Source of the DNA: VAZQ01 sp046733355
Lineage (GTDB): Bacteria; Pseudomonadota; Alphaproteobacteria; Rhizobiales; Xanthobacteraceae
Length of the DNA stretch: 30,841 nt
Direction of reading: 5' to 3'
Assembly (NCBI GenBank): GCA_046733355.1
Contig: JBKPOZ010000116.1
Location: forward strand, 1 to 30,841
The notes under the pieces are model-generated. The model worked only from the letters and a program-made list of their open reading frames with translations, was not told where the DNA came from and did not search any database. This document shows, piece after piece, positions 8,455 through 23,123 of this stretch. The translations under genes were made by a program, and so were the position numbers. Each line of letters begins with the position of its first letter. Within the stretch, counting starts at the first letter, position 1.

Positions 8455-10213
8455 CACTCCTCTCCGAGGCGCCAGAACACAGCCCATGGAGCAACTCGAT
8501 TACCCGCAGTGCCTCCCCAGATTGGCGCTCCTTGCGATGTGGAAGCGACGAGGATTGCCTCCTCGTCGGACAAATTCGCGAGAAGTGTTAGAAGCTGGCG
8601 ATCGCCCAGGCGCCAGCTCGCGGTCAGGAGCGGACTTTCGAAGCACGCGCTGCCGAAGCTTGCTTCGGCCAGCCGAGGTCCCAACGCAGTTTTGCGGATG
8701 GTAAGCAGTTCGCGCACCAGTGCAAGCCACCGGCTGCCTTCCGGCGTTCCGACTTTTTCCCAATCGAGCACAGCGGAGCGAAAGGTGCTTTCGCTCAACG
8801 GATCCGGAATGTGCGCAGCGGCGGCATCAAACTCCTTGAATTCGCGCCGCCGCCCCTCCCGCACGGCGTCGGCGAGCGCACCCACAAAATCGCAGAAGAA
8901 CGGAAATGGTTTTGTCGATCTCCATTCGTCGCCCATGAACATCAGAGCCGGCATCGGGGCGACGAGCGTAATCGCCAAAGCAGCGGCGAGCCGCCGCTCG
9001 TCGACCTGCGCGCTCAGGCGATCTCCGATCGGCCGATTCCCGATCTGGTCGTGGTTCTGCAAGAAATTGACGAAAGCGAGCGGTGAGAGGAATCCGGAAG
9101 CCTCACCGCGCTTGCGGCTGCCACGGTGCTCGGAAGGCTCGCCCTGATAGGCAAAACCCGAGGCGAGCACGCGTGCAAGGTGCCGTTGTGGCTGTGCGGC
9201 ATAATCGCCGTAATAGCCGCGGCGCTCGCCGGTGAGCAGCACGTGCCAGGCGTGGTGATAATCGTCGTTCCATTGCGCGCGATACTTTCCGGAAGGCAAG
9301 TCCGTAGCGGGATCGAGGAGGCTCGCGCGATTGTCATCGTTCTCCAGCACCAGATGAATCGTTCGACCGCTGCTCGCAGCGAACTCGCCGACCGCACGGC
9401 TGAGACCGGCAACCATGGACGGTTCGCCCGGCTCGGTGATGGCATGCACCGCGTCGAGCCGAAGCCCGTCGAAACGGTAGTGCGAGAGCCAATGCAGCGC
9501 ATTGTCGATGGCGAAACAACGCACTTCGCTCACACGATAATCTATTGCGCTACCCCACGGGGTCTGCGCAGGAGAAAAGAATTGGGGAGCGTAACGTGGC
9601 AGGTAGTTACCTTCAGGCCCGAAGTGATTGTAGACCACGTCAAGAAAGACCATGAGCCCTCGCCGATGCGCCGCATCGATCAAGGCGCGCAGGTCATCGG
9701 GTCGACCGTAGGCGCTGTCCGGGGCATAGAGCAGCACGCCGTCATAGCCCCAGTTGCGCCGTCCCGCGAAATCCGCAATCGGCATCAGCTCAATGGCGGT
9801 GACCCCGGTCGCGACGACATGATCAAGCTTTTCGATTGCCGCGCGGAATGTGCCCTCCCGTGTAAACGTGCCGATGTGCAGCTCGAGAAACACCGCCTCG
9901 TGCCAGGGCCGCCCACGCCAGTTTTCCGCTTTCCATCTGAACGCGTCATGGTCGATCACCTCGCTCGGACCGCCGACGTCGGCCGGTTGGTAGTGCGAGG
10001 CCGGGTCGGGCACTTCGAGCTCGCCATCGATGCGGAATTTGTAGAGCGCGCCGGCACGCGCGCCGGCGACGCAGGTTTCATGCCAGCCGTTTGCATGCGT
10101 CTGCATGACGTGCATGCCGTCGAGCACGATCTCGACGCGTTTTGCGGCAGGCGCCCACAGCCGAAACATAACTCCTTCGGGCGCAAGCCGCGGCCCGAAG
10201 CGCAGGCGTGGTG

Positions 10214-10217
<4 letters not shown>
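8454..10217 (-). CDS. treZ: Malto-oligosyltrehalose trehalohydrolase (TreZ)
   Basis: A GH13 enzyme of 587 aa from GTG 10217 that cleaves trehalose from maltooligosyl-trehalose. An N-terminal beta-sandwich (FRLWAPAAKRVEIVLDG) precedes the barrel: LMPIADFAGRRNWGYDGV, LDVVYNHFGPEGNYL, nucleophile Asp255 in FDGLRLDAVHAI, acid/base Glu292 in LVLENDDN, and His389-Asp390 in LQNHDQIGNRP. The open frame runs on to 10646, but that part lies inside glgX and is not TreZ-like. The GTG overlaps the glgX stop as GTGA, which indicates translational coupling. It acts directly after TreY, whose gene follows. Confidence 0.93.
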
Positions 10218-12328
<2,111 letters not shown>

Positions 12329-14434
12329 GGCTGACCTCGGGAATTGTGCCTTCTTGCAACGTTCTCACGATGCCGCCGTTCCCCACATTGCTGCCGCCGT
12401 AGAGTTCCGAATCCGTGTTGAGGATTTCGCGCCACGCCCCGGCGAATGGCACCCTGATGCGATAGTCGCGATAAACTTCCGGCGTGAAATTCACCACCAC
12501 GACACAGCGATCTGCGGTGCTGCGGCCCTTGCGCAGCCAGGCGAAGACGCTGCGCTGCGCGTCATGCATAACCAGCCACTCGAACCCGGCTCCCTCACAG
12601 TCGAGTTGATGCAGCGCCGGAATCGTGCGGTAGAGGCGATTGAGATCGCGAACGAGCCGCTGCACGCCGGCATGGGAGGGTGTCGCCAAAAGATGCCAGT
12701 CGAGCGAATGGTCGTGCCGCCACTCGTTCTCCTGACCGAATTCGCACCCCATGAACAGGAGCTTCTTGCCCGGATGGCCGAACATGAACCCGTAATAGGC
12801 GCGCAGATTCGAAAAACGCTGCCACGCATCGCCCGACATGCGCCCGAGGATCGAACGCTTGCCGTGCACCACTTCATCGTGGGAGAGCGGCAGAATGAAG
12901 TTTTCGAAGAACGCGTAGTGCAGGCCGAAGAGGATCTGACCGTGGTGGTGCTGCCGATAGATCGGGTCTTTGCTGATATATTCGAGCGTATCGTGCATCC
13001 ATCCCATGTTCCATTTGTAACCGAAGCCCAGCCCGCCCCAATCCACCGGGCGTGAGACCATGGGCCATGCGGTCGATTCCTCGGCAGCAGTTGTTGCATT
13101 CGGGAAGCGCCCGAACACTTCTGTGTTGAAGCGCCTGATGAAGCTGAGCGCTTCCAGGTTTTCGCGTCCACCGTATTTGTTCGGAATCCAGCCCCCTTCC
13201 GGTCGGCTGTAATCGAGGTAGAGCATGGATGCGACGGCATCCACGCGCAGTCCGTCGACATGGTAGCGATCGAGCCAGAACAGCGCATTGGCAATAAGGA
13301 AGTTCGTCACCTCGGTGCGCCCATAGTTGTAGATGAGCGTGTTCCAGTCGAGGTGGCGACCTTGCATCGGGTTCAGGTGCTCATAGAGGGCGGTGCCATC
13401 GAAATGCGCGAGCCCGTGCGGATCGTCGGGAAAATGCCCGGGCACCCAATCGAGCAGCACGCCCAGGCCCTCGCGATGGCAGGCATCGACGAGTGCCGCA
13501 AAATCTGCGGGCGAGCCGAACCGGCTCGTCGGCGCGAACAGGCCCGTGGGCTGATAGCCCCATGATCCGTCAAAAGGATGCTCCGCCACGGGCAGGAATT
13601 CCACGTGCGTGAACCCCATGTCACGTGCATAAGCAGGCAATTGCTCGGCGAGCTCCCGATAGCTGAGCCACCGGCCGCCCTGCTCCGCGTGGCGCCGCCA
13701 CGACCCGAGATGCACTTCATAGATGGAGATCGGCGCAGCGATCCCGTCGATTCCAGAGGCCGCCGGCTGCGGTCTCGGAATCGCTTCGAGATCGACCACG
13801 ACCGATGCGGTCTTCGGCCTCAGCTCGGCCGCAAAAGCGACCGGATCGGACTTCAGCGGCAACATGTGTCCGTCATGGCCGATGATCTCGTACTTGTATT
13901 TGTCACCCGTGCGCACGCCGGGCGCAAAGATCTCCCAATAGCCGTTGCCGCGCACGCGCATGGCATGACGCCGCCCGTCCCACAGGTTGAAATCACCGAC
14001 CACGCTCACGCGCCTTGCGGACGGTGCGAACACAACGAACGACGCGCCCGCCACGCCATCGAGCACCATCGGATGCGCGCCCAGCTTTTCGTAGAGCTGC
14101 AGGTGCGTGCCTTCGCCGAGCAGGTAGAGATCGTATTCGGAGAGTATCGGCGGAAAGCGATATGGGTCTTCCAGCTCGACTTCGCCGTCACCGTAGCGCG
14201 CGCGCAGGCGATACGTGCGCGCGCCGTTCGAGACGCGGCCTTCGAACAGGCCAGCGTCATGCAGCCGCGCCAGCTCGGTGGTTTCGCCGCGCTCGTTGAC
14301 GATGGCGACATCTTCGGCGTCGGGCAGAAAGACACGCACCACCGGCACGTCTCCCTCGAAATGGGGGCCGAGATAGTGGAACGGGTCGGAGTGGCGACCC
14401 TCGATCACCGCGTAGGCTTCGGCGCTGAGAAAGC

Positions 14435-17713
<3,279 letters not shown>

Positions 17714-17720
17714 GGCCTTC

Positions 17721-19673
17721 TCACGCGTGGCAGCGCATGAAAATCGCGGGATCCTGCTGTGGATCGATACGCAACCGCACGCCGCCCCATTCGATCATGC
17801 GGCGCTCGCCGGTGACAAGGTTGTCGACGTATTTGACGCGCCGACGCGAGGCGGCAGGGCCGATCTCGATATCGCCGAAATGAAACCAGAATTCGCGGGG
17901 ACCTTCTTTTGCCAGAGCCACCGCAACGGCAACCGCATTATCGCCGCTCATCGATTCCTTCACGTATCCGATCACCTGGCCATCGTCGACCTGCGCAAAT
18001 CGCAGATTGCTTGTTTGTAGCAAGGCGTCGTTGTCTTTGCGAAACTGATTGAGCCGGCGGATATACTCCTTGATGTTTCCCGGTGCGTCCCAGTCCCGGG
18101 TCTTGAGCTCGTATTTCTCGGAATTGAGATATTCCTCTCTGCCCGGGATCGGCTCGTGCTCGATGAGCTCAAACCCGTTGTAGACCCCATAATTGCCGGA
18201 GAGCGTGGCCGCGAGCGCAACGCGCGACTTGAACATCCACGGCTCGCCGCTCTGGAGATGGAGGGGCAGAATGTCGGGCGTGTTGACGAAGAAATTGGGC
18301 CGGAAATACTCGCGCTCGGGATAGCCGGTGATCTCGCTCAAATAGGCCTGCAGCTCCTCCTTGCCGGTGCGCCAGGTGAAATAGGTATAGGACTGGTTGA
18401 AGCCGAGCTTCGCCAGCGCCTTCATGACCTTGGGCCGCGTGAAGGCCTCCGCCAGGAAGATCACATTGGGATCGACCGTCTGCACCTCGCGGATCACCCA
18501 TTCCCAGAAAGGAAACGGCTTCGTGTGCGGATTGTCCACGCGGAAAATGCGCACGCCATGCGAAACCCAAAACAGAAGCACGTCGCGCAGCGCCGTCCAT
18601 ACGCCTTCCCTTTGCGGTCCATAGAATTCCGGGTTGACGATATCCTCGTATTTCTTGGGAGGATTCTCGGCGAACTGAATCGAGCCGTCGGGCCGGCGCT
18701 TGAACCATTCGGGATGCTCTGCCAGCCAGGGGTGATCCGGCGACATCTGCACGGCGAAATCAAGCGCGAGCTCCATGCCGTGCTCGGCCGCCGCTCGCAC
18801 GAGGCGCGCGAAACCGTCGAGCGTTCCCAGCTCGCGATGGATGGCGTCGTGCCCGCCTTCAGCCGAGCCGATCGCGTAAGGACTGCCGGGATCTTCTGGT
18901 TGTGCCTTAAGCGCGTTGTTGCGCCCTTTTCGGTTTGTCGTCCCGATCGGGTGAATGGGCAGCAAATACAATACATCGAAGCCCATCCCGGCAATCTCGG
19001 GCAGGCGGCGGATGCAATCGTCGAACGTGCCGTGCCTGCCCGGTATGGCCGATTGGCTGCGTGGCATGATTTCGTACCACGCCCCGGCGCGCGCGATGGG
19101 CCGATCGACCATTAAAGGACAGTAGCGGCTGCGCGTGAGATCGGATTGATCGATCCTGCCAGCGGCGCGCGCGAGCTCTTCGGACAGCAGGGCGCCATTC
19201 TCGGCTGCAGCGGTGTCGTTCAAGGCCTCTTGAACAAGCCGGACTGTCTTCGCCTCGCGCGGTTTGAGTCTTTCCAGAACGGATCGGCCCTCCTGCAGCT
19301 CCAGGTGGACGTCCAGCCCGGCTTTGCGCTTTGCCAGGAAATCGCGCCGCCAGGTGGCAAAGACATCCGTCCATGCTTCTATCGCATAGACAAACCGCCC
19401 GACTGCGGGCGCTATGAAGGAGGCGCTCCAGCGGTCATTGTCCACGAGCCGCATGGACACGCGCGACCATCTGCCTGCCGCCTCGGGCCGCCACAACAGG
19501 TCCGCGGCAAGGACGACGTGGCCATCCCGGAAGATGTCGGCCCAGACCTCAATGGGTTCGCCCACCGTGCGCTTGACGGGAAAACGCCCCCCATCGACAA
19601 GGGGATAGATATTCTCGATGTAAACTCGGCGCGCGCCCAGATCGACCGAGGAAATGCTCACATTGGCAGTCAT
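17721..19673 (-). CDS. glgE: Alpha-1,4-glucan:maltose-1-phosphate maltosyltransferase (GlgE)
   Basis: A protein of 650 aa that transfers maltosyl from maltose 1-phosphate to the non-reducing end of alpha-glucans. The N-terminal beta-domain starts at RRVYIENIYPLVDGGRFPVKR. The barrel has WYEIMPRSQ, YLLPIHPIGTTNRKGRNN, nucleophile Asp380 in VRIFRVDNPHTKPFPFWEW and acid/base Glu409 in IFLAEAFTRP; both sit 14 residues earlier than Asp394 and Glu423 of Streptomyces GlgE, as expected. NFFVNTPDILP and the YGVYNGFELIE segment are also present. It is the first gene of the operon. The ATG is about 53 nt from the predicted EcfG-like start site in the glgE-malQ gap. Confidence 0.96.
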   Translation of the reverse strand: MTANVSISSVDLGARRVYIENIYPLVDGGRFPVKRTVGEPIEVWADIFRDGHVVLAADLLWRPEAAGRWSRVSMRLVDNDRWSASFIAPAVGRFVYAIEAWTDVFATWRRDFLAKRKAGLDVHLELQEGRSVLERLKPREAKTVRLVQEALNDTAAAENGALLSEELARAAGRIDQSDLTRSRYCPLMVDRPIARAGAWYEIMPRSQSAIPGRHGTFDDCIRRLPEIAGMGFDVLYLLPIHPIGTTNRKGRNNALKAQPEDPGSPYAIGSAEGGHDAIHRELGTLDGFARLVRAAAEHGMELALDFAVQMSPDHPWLAEHPEWFKRRPDGSIQFAENPPKKYEDIVNPEFYGPQREGVWTALRDVLLFWVSHGVRIFRVDNPHTKPFPFWEWVIREVQTVDPNVIFLAEAFTRPKVMKALAKLGFNQSYTYFTWRTGKEELQAYLSEITGYPEREYFRPNFFVNTPDILPLHLQSGEPWMFKSRVALAATLSGNYGVYNGFELIEHEPIPGREEYLNSEKYELKTRDWDAPGNIKEYIRRLNQFRKDNDALLQTSNLRFAQVDDGQVIGYVKESMSGDNAVAVAVALAKEGPREFWFHFGDIEIGPAASRRRVKYVDNLVTGERRMIEWGGVRLRIDPQQDPAIFMRCHA

Positions 19674-19730
19674 GTGCTGAACCTGCTCGCGTCAGTCGAC
19701 TCCGGGAGGAGGCACAACGACAGGCCTTAT

Positions 19731-19758
19731 GGAACCAGTCAAAGCTGCTTCGGGTTCC
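19731..19758. promoter_or_regulatory. Symmetric EcfG-like promoter candidate between glgE and malQ
   Basis: GGAACC at 19731-19736 and GGTTCC at 19753-19758 form a perfect 6-bp inverted repeat. Read on either strand this gives GGAAC-N17-GGTT. The alphaproteobacterial general-stress sigma factor EcfG recognises GGAAC-N16/17-CGTT, so each strand has one mismatch. Predicted start sites are near 19726 (toward glgE) and 19763 (toward malQ). It could also be an operator for a dimeric regulator. Confidence 0.4.
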
Positions 19759-19770
19759 TTCTTCGTTATA

Positions 19771-19917
19771 CCTCCCCCTGCGAGGGGGAGGTCGACTGCT
19801 TTGCGAGCATAGCGACTCAGGGCAGTCGGGTGGGGCGTTGTTGCGCCTTCCTCAAGGTTTTACCCACCCGATCGGCTTCGCCGAAGCCGATCGACCTCCC
19901 CGTTCAGGGCGAGGTAT
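19771..19917. repeat. Palindromic intergenic repeat element in the malQ leader
   Basis: Nested stems are visible: cctccccct/agggggagg at the left, tcgggtggg with cccacccga across the middle, the perfect gatcggcttcg/cgaagccgatc hairpin, and ggggaggtcga at the left pairing with tcgacctcccc at the right. The whole block can fold into one branched structure. Elements of this look are common between genes in alphaproteobacteria. It lies between the candidate malQ start site and the malQ ATG, so it would be in the 5' untranslated RNA. Confidence 0.7.
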
Positions 19918-19946
19918 GCACTCGCTCGTCGCCACCGGAAGAGACA

Positions 19947-21926
19947 ATGGACCCACAGCTGCTTGAGCGGGCGGCACGCTTCGGCGTCGAGACGCAATTT
20001 CACGATGGTTGCGGGGAGTTGCGCACAGTGCGGCCCGAGGTCCTTGGCCGGCTTCTAGGTGCCTTGGCGCGCCAGGAGCCGCTTTCCAGGATGTTGCCGC
20101 ACGCCGTGGTCCTGCGCGGCGCTGCAGGGGCTCGCGTCTCTCTCAACGCGCCCGAAAATCGAGCAATCGCATGGGCGATTCTGTCCGACCGGCAGACTAT
20201 CGCACACGGAGAATCGCGTGGCCGCGACATCACTCTTCCGGCGCATTTACCTCAAGGAGTCTTTCGCCTGCGGATTGTCGCCGAGGAGGCGGATGGCGCC
20301 CGCATCGATGAAGCGCCGCTCATCGTCTCGCCGCAGCAGGCCTGGCAGGGCAACAGCGAAACGCGCATGTGGGCGCTCGGCGTGCAGCTCTATGGCCTGC
20401 GCTCGCAGCGCAACTGGGGCCATGGAGATCTTTCAGACCTGCGCGAGCTGATCGATGTGGCAGCCGATTGCGGGGCCGCGGGCATTGCTCTCAATCCGCT
20501 ACATGCGCTCTTCGACGAGGACGCAAGCCCGTATTTCCCGAACAGCAGGCTGTTTCTCAATCCGCTCTATGTCGACGTCGAGGCTATTCCGGAATTCCCC
20601 GGGCGCGTGGCCGCGGGCCTCGAGGACGAAATCGCCGGACTACGCGTGGGCAGCGCTGTCGATTATGCAGGCGCGACCAGAACCAAAATGCGGGCGCTCA
20701 AAATCGCGCATGCCCGCTTTCGCCAGCATGCGAGCGCCGCGCGACGCGACGCTTTCGACCGCTTTCGCGCGCAGCACCCGTTTCCGCTTGCTCAGTTTGC
20801 CTGCTTCGAATTCCTGCGCCGGCGGTTCGGCTTGCCCTGGCCGGACTGGCCCAAGGAATGGCGGCGCCCCGATCCCGCTGCGCTCGACACACTCTACCGC
20901 CGCGAGGAAGCGCAGATCAGCTTTTTCGAATACGCACAATGGAATGCACATGAGCAGATCGAACGCTGCCGCGCACGCGCCTGCGAACGCCGCATGCCAA
21001 TCGGGCTCTACCTCGACATTGCCGTCGGCGTGCGCAGCGATGGTTTCGATGCGTGGTGCCATCAGGATGCGGTGTTAGCGGATATGGCTATTGGCGCTCC
21101 TCCCGACGGACTCAATACTGCCGGACAGAACTGGGGTCTTGCCGGCTTCAATCCGCTTGCGCTCGAGCATCGGTCGTTCGAGCCGTTTCGTCGCCTGCTG
21201 CAGGCGTCCATGCAATACGCGGGGGCGGTGCGGCTCGATCACGCGCTCGGGCTGCGCCGGCTTTATCTGATTCCGCACGGCGTCTCCGCCAAGGAGGGCG
21301 CCTATGTTCACCTGCCGTTCGAGCCGCTGCTCGCGGTGGCTGCGGTCCTGAGCACTGAGCATCGGTGCATCGTTATCGGGGAAGATCTCGGCACTGTCCC
21401 ACAGGATTTTCGGCAAACCCTGCAGGACTGGGGCATCTGGTCCTATCAGGTCATGCTGTTCGAGCGGTTTGGCGAAGGCCAATTCACGCCTGCCGAGGAC
21501 TACAGGCAAAAGGCGGTGGTCGCCTTCGGTACGCACGACACTCCGACATTTGCGGGGTGGCGGGAGGCGCTCGATCTCGAGGTGAAGCGGGCCCTCGACA
21601 TGGATCCGGGGGAAACGTCCAACGAGCGGGGGCGCGCGCTCGCTGCATTGCGCCGCACGCTCGGCGAGCGCGGGATAGGAGAGATCGATTTTTTGTCGCT
21701 GACGAAATACCTGGCGCGCGCACCGTGCCGGCTCCTGTTAGTTTCGCTGGAAGACCTGTACGGCGTGAAGGAGCAGGTGAATCTGCCCGGAACCCTGGCG
21801 CAGTATCCGAACTGGCGTCAGATACTTCCGGTCGATCTCGAGGAGATGCGCCGACGCCCCGAGCTTTCTGCGATCGCGGCCGTCATGCGCGAGGCGGGCC
21901 GCAGCTCTCTGACCTCGTCATCCTGA
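19947..21926 (+). CDS. malQ: 4-alpha-glucanotransferase (MalQ, amylomaltase)
   Basis: A GH77 enzyme of 659 aa from ATG 19947 (ggaagag upstream); the frame is open to 19146, but that part is antisense to glgE and the repeat. It moves alpha-1,4-glucan segments between maltodextrins. An N-terminal domain precedes VQLYGLRSQRNWGHGDLSDL, NPLHALFDEDASPYFPNSR, nucleophile Asp431 in AVRLDHALGLRRLYLIP, acid/base Glu479 in CIVIGEDLGTVP, Asp531 in FGTHDTPTFAGW, and the C-terminal EQVNLPGTLAQYPNWRQ. It is divergent from glgE and fits the same glucan/trehalose system by reshaping short chains left by GlgX and TreY/TreZ. Confidence 0.95.
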   Translation: MDPQLLERAARFGVETQFHDGCGELRTVRPEVLGRLLGALARQEPLSRMLPHAVVLRGAAGARVSLNAPENRAIAWAILSDRQTIAHGESRGRDITLPAHLPQGVFRLRIVAEEADGARIDEAPLIVSPQQAWQGNSETRMWALGVQLYGLRSQRNWGHGDLSDLRELIDVAADCGAAGIALNPLHALFDEDASPYFPNSRLFLNPLYVDVEAIPEFPGRVAAGLEDEIAGLRVGSAVDYAGATRTKMRALKIAHARFRQHASAARRDAFDRFRAQHPFPLAQFACFEFLRRRFGLPWPDWPKEWRRPDPAALDTLYRREEAQISFFEYAQWNAHEQIERCRARACERRMPIGLYLDIAVGVRSDGFDAWCHQDAVLADMAIGAPPDGLNTAGQNWGLAGFNPLALEHRSFEPFRRLLQASMQYAGAVRLDHALGLRRLYLIPHGVSAKEGAYVHLPFEPLLAVAAVLSTEHRCIVIGEDLGTVPQDFRQTLQDWGIWSYQVMLFERFGEGQFTPAEDYRQKAVVAFGTHDTPTFAGWREALDLEVKRALDMDPGETSNERGRALAALRRTLGERGIGEIDFLSLTKYLARAPCRLLLVSLEDLYGVKEQVNLPGTLAQYPNWRQILPVDLEEMRRRPELSAIAAVMREAGRSSLTSSS

Positions 21927-21928
21927 GC

Positions 21929-21953
21929 GGAACCTAGCTTGTCTCCTGCGGTT
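21929..21953 (+). promoter_or_regulatory. EcfG-like promoter candidate for the DUF4142 gene
   Basis: GGAAC (21929-21933), 16 nt, then GGTT (21950-21953): one mismatch to GGAAC-N16/17-CGTT. The predicted start site, near 21960, leaves a leader of about 38 nt. It lies just behind the malQ stop codon. Confidence 0.4.
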
Positions 21954-21997
21954 CACTCCCTGTGCGTCAAACCAGCGAAGCACAACAGGAGACAAGC
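21937..21997 (+). promoter_or_regulatory. Hairpin that buries the Shine-Dalgarno of the DUF4142 gene
   Basis: gcttgtctcctg (21937-21948) is the perfect complement of caggagacaagc (21986-21997). The second arm ends one base before the ATG and contains the aggag ribosome-binding site. Inside the loop tgtgc (21961-21965) pairs with gcaca (21980-21984). RNA reading through from malQ would contain both arms; RNA starting near 21960 would contain only the second. Confidence 0.55.
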
Positions 21998-22507
21998 ATG
22001 CGTAATATTTGGACAACGGCCCTGGGCCTCTTTGCCGCGCTCGTAATGTCGAGTGGCGCACTCGCCGTCGACAAGGCGAGCCAGCAATTCATGACCGAAG
22101 CGATGCAGGGCAATCTCGCCGAGATTGCAGTTGGCAACCTCGCCCAGCAAAAAGGTCAAAGCGACGGCGTGCGCTCATTCGGCGCAATGCTGGTCAGCGA
22201 TCACAGCGCCGCAAACGAGAAAGCCATGTCGGTTGCGAAAAGCATCGGCGTGAGCCCGCCGAGCGAGCCAGGCAAAAAACAAAAAGCCGTGTACGACCGG
22301 CTGGCGAAGCTTTCAGGCGACAATTTCGACCGGGAATTCGCGAAGGCCATGGTGGAAGACCACAAAAATGACATCCGCGAGTTCGAGAAAGAAGCCAAGA
22401 AGAAAAACGACCCGGCCGCGGATTTTGCGAACGAGACGCTGCCTACGTTGCGCAAGCATCTGGAAATGGCGCAGTCGCTTGCCAGTGGAAAGTCGGCTTC
22501 TCGGTAA
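21998..22507 (+). CDS. Exported DUF4142 protein
   Basis: A 169-aa protein. Residues 1-23 are a signal peptide (MRNIWTTALGLFAALVMSSG, ending ALA-V), so it is likely periplasmic. The rest is DUF4142, a ferritin-like four-helix fold: FMTEAMQGNLAEIAVGNLAQ, VRSFGAMLVSDHSAANE, FDREFAKAMVEDHKNDIREF, LPTLRKHLEMAQ. The repeated Glu/His positions are typical, but metal binding is not shown. The biochemical role is unknown; many members are stress-induced. The frame is open upstream to 21962, but ATG 21998 has a good aggag. See the hairpin and promoter entries for possible control. Confidence 0.85.
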   Translation: MRNIWTTALGLFAALVMSSGALAVDKASQQFMTEAMQGNLAEIAVGNLAQQKGQSDGVRSFGAMLVSDHSAANEKAMSVAKSIGVSPPSEPGKKQKAVYDRLAKLSGDNFDREFAKAMVEDHKNDIREFEKEAKKKNDPAADFANETLPTLRKHLEMAQSLASGKSASR

Positions 22508-22559
22508 CCCGGTGTGTTCTTGCTTAGCCGTGTCGGCCCGGTCGCTTGTGTGATGCGCC

Positions 22560-22576
22560 CGCCAAGGATTTTGGCG
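22560..22576 (+). terminator. Weak hairpin after the DUF4142 gene
   Basis: cgccaa/ttggcg with a 5-nt loop lies 53 nt after the stop codon. No T-run follows, so termination is doubtful. Confidence 0.25.
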
Positions 22577-22614
22577 CGCGATCCGACTTACGGCACCGAT
22601 GCCCGGGCCGCGAA

Positions 22615-22640
22615 TGAACCCATGCTCGGCTCCAGGCGTT
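22615..22640 (+). promoter_or_regulatory. EcfG-like promoter candidate for the MCDYSLM-type gene
   Basis: TGAAC (22615-22619), 17 nt, then CGTT (22637-22640): the -10 part is consensus and the -35 part has one mismatch. The predicted start is near 22647, about 29 nt before the ATG. Confidence 0.35.
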
Positions 22641-22675
22641 GAAGGTGCTGAAGCGCAACAGCAAAGGAGCCTTCC

Positions 22676-23071
22676 ATGTGCGACTACAGCTTAATGCATG
22701 TTAAGTCTCGCGCGGCGAGCGTGGGCGACAAGTTGAGGACGACCAATTTCGGCACCGGCACGCGCGGCTTCGCCGGCGCCGACGACCCGACAACGGCAGT
22801 ATGCGTTTTGCCGGGCACCGAGCTTGCGTTCGACTCGGAGATCCGGGTCTATGGAGCTGCCACCAACACGCCCTTCAAGACGGCGATCTTCCGTCAGATC
22901 AACCGAGAGCAGCCGCATATGCACCATGATGCGCTCGAATTGCCTGACGGCCAGACGCTTCTTTTGACCTTCCTCTGCGAGGGTCAGCAGGCGAGCGTAC
23001 TGCAGCTTCCGGCGAAGCCGAACAGCGAGGCAGAGGCGCGCGAGCAGCAACGCGCCGTTTTCGCGGGCTGA
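22676..23071 (+). CDS. Conserved hypothetical protein (MCDYSLM-type)
   Basis: A 131-aa protein with an aaggag ribosome-binding site 8 nt before its ATG. It begins MCDYSLMHVKSRAASVGDKL, a start that recurs in small proteins of unknown function in rhizobia and relatives. The body has FGTGTRGFAG, a short Cys-containing strand AVCVLPGTELAF, and a His-rich EQPHMHHDALELPDGQ stretch that could bind metal. No signal peptide or membrane segment. It is convergent with the Crp/Fnr gene and may belong to the stress genes upstream. I assign no function. Confidence 0.7.
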   Translation: MCDYSLMHVKSRAASVGDKLRTTNFGTGTRGFAGADDPTTAVCVLPGTELAFDSEIRVYGAATNTPFKTAIFRQINREQPHMHHDALELPDGQTLLLTFLCEGQQASVLQLPAKPNSEAEAREQQRAVFAG

Positions 23072-23086
23072 ACAGGCAGTTCGTTG

Positions 23087-23115
23087 ATACCTCCCTCTGA
23101 AAAGCCGGGAGGTAT
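23087..23115. terminator. Hairpin between convergent genes, likely two-way terminator
   Basis: A perfect 9-bp stem, atacctccc (23087-23095) with gggaggtat (23107-23115), lies in the 52-bp gap between the MCDYSLM-type gene and the Crp/Fnr gene. The flanks are only slightly T-rich. Confidence 0.5.
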
Positions 23116-23123
23116 TCGGCTCG

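Noticed and set aside
7054..9147. 697-codon open frame on the plus strand opposite treY and treZ
   Set aside because: It is a shadow of GC-rich codons in two clear enzymes; no family resemblance and no ribosome-binding site.
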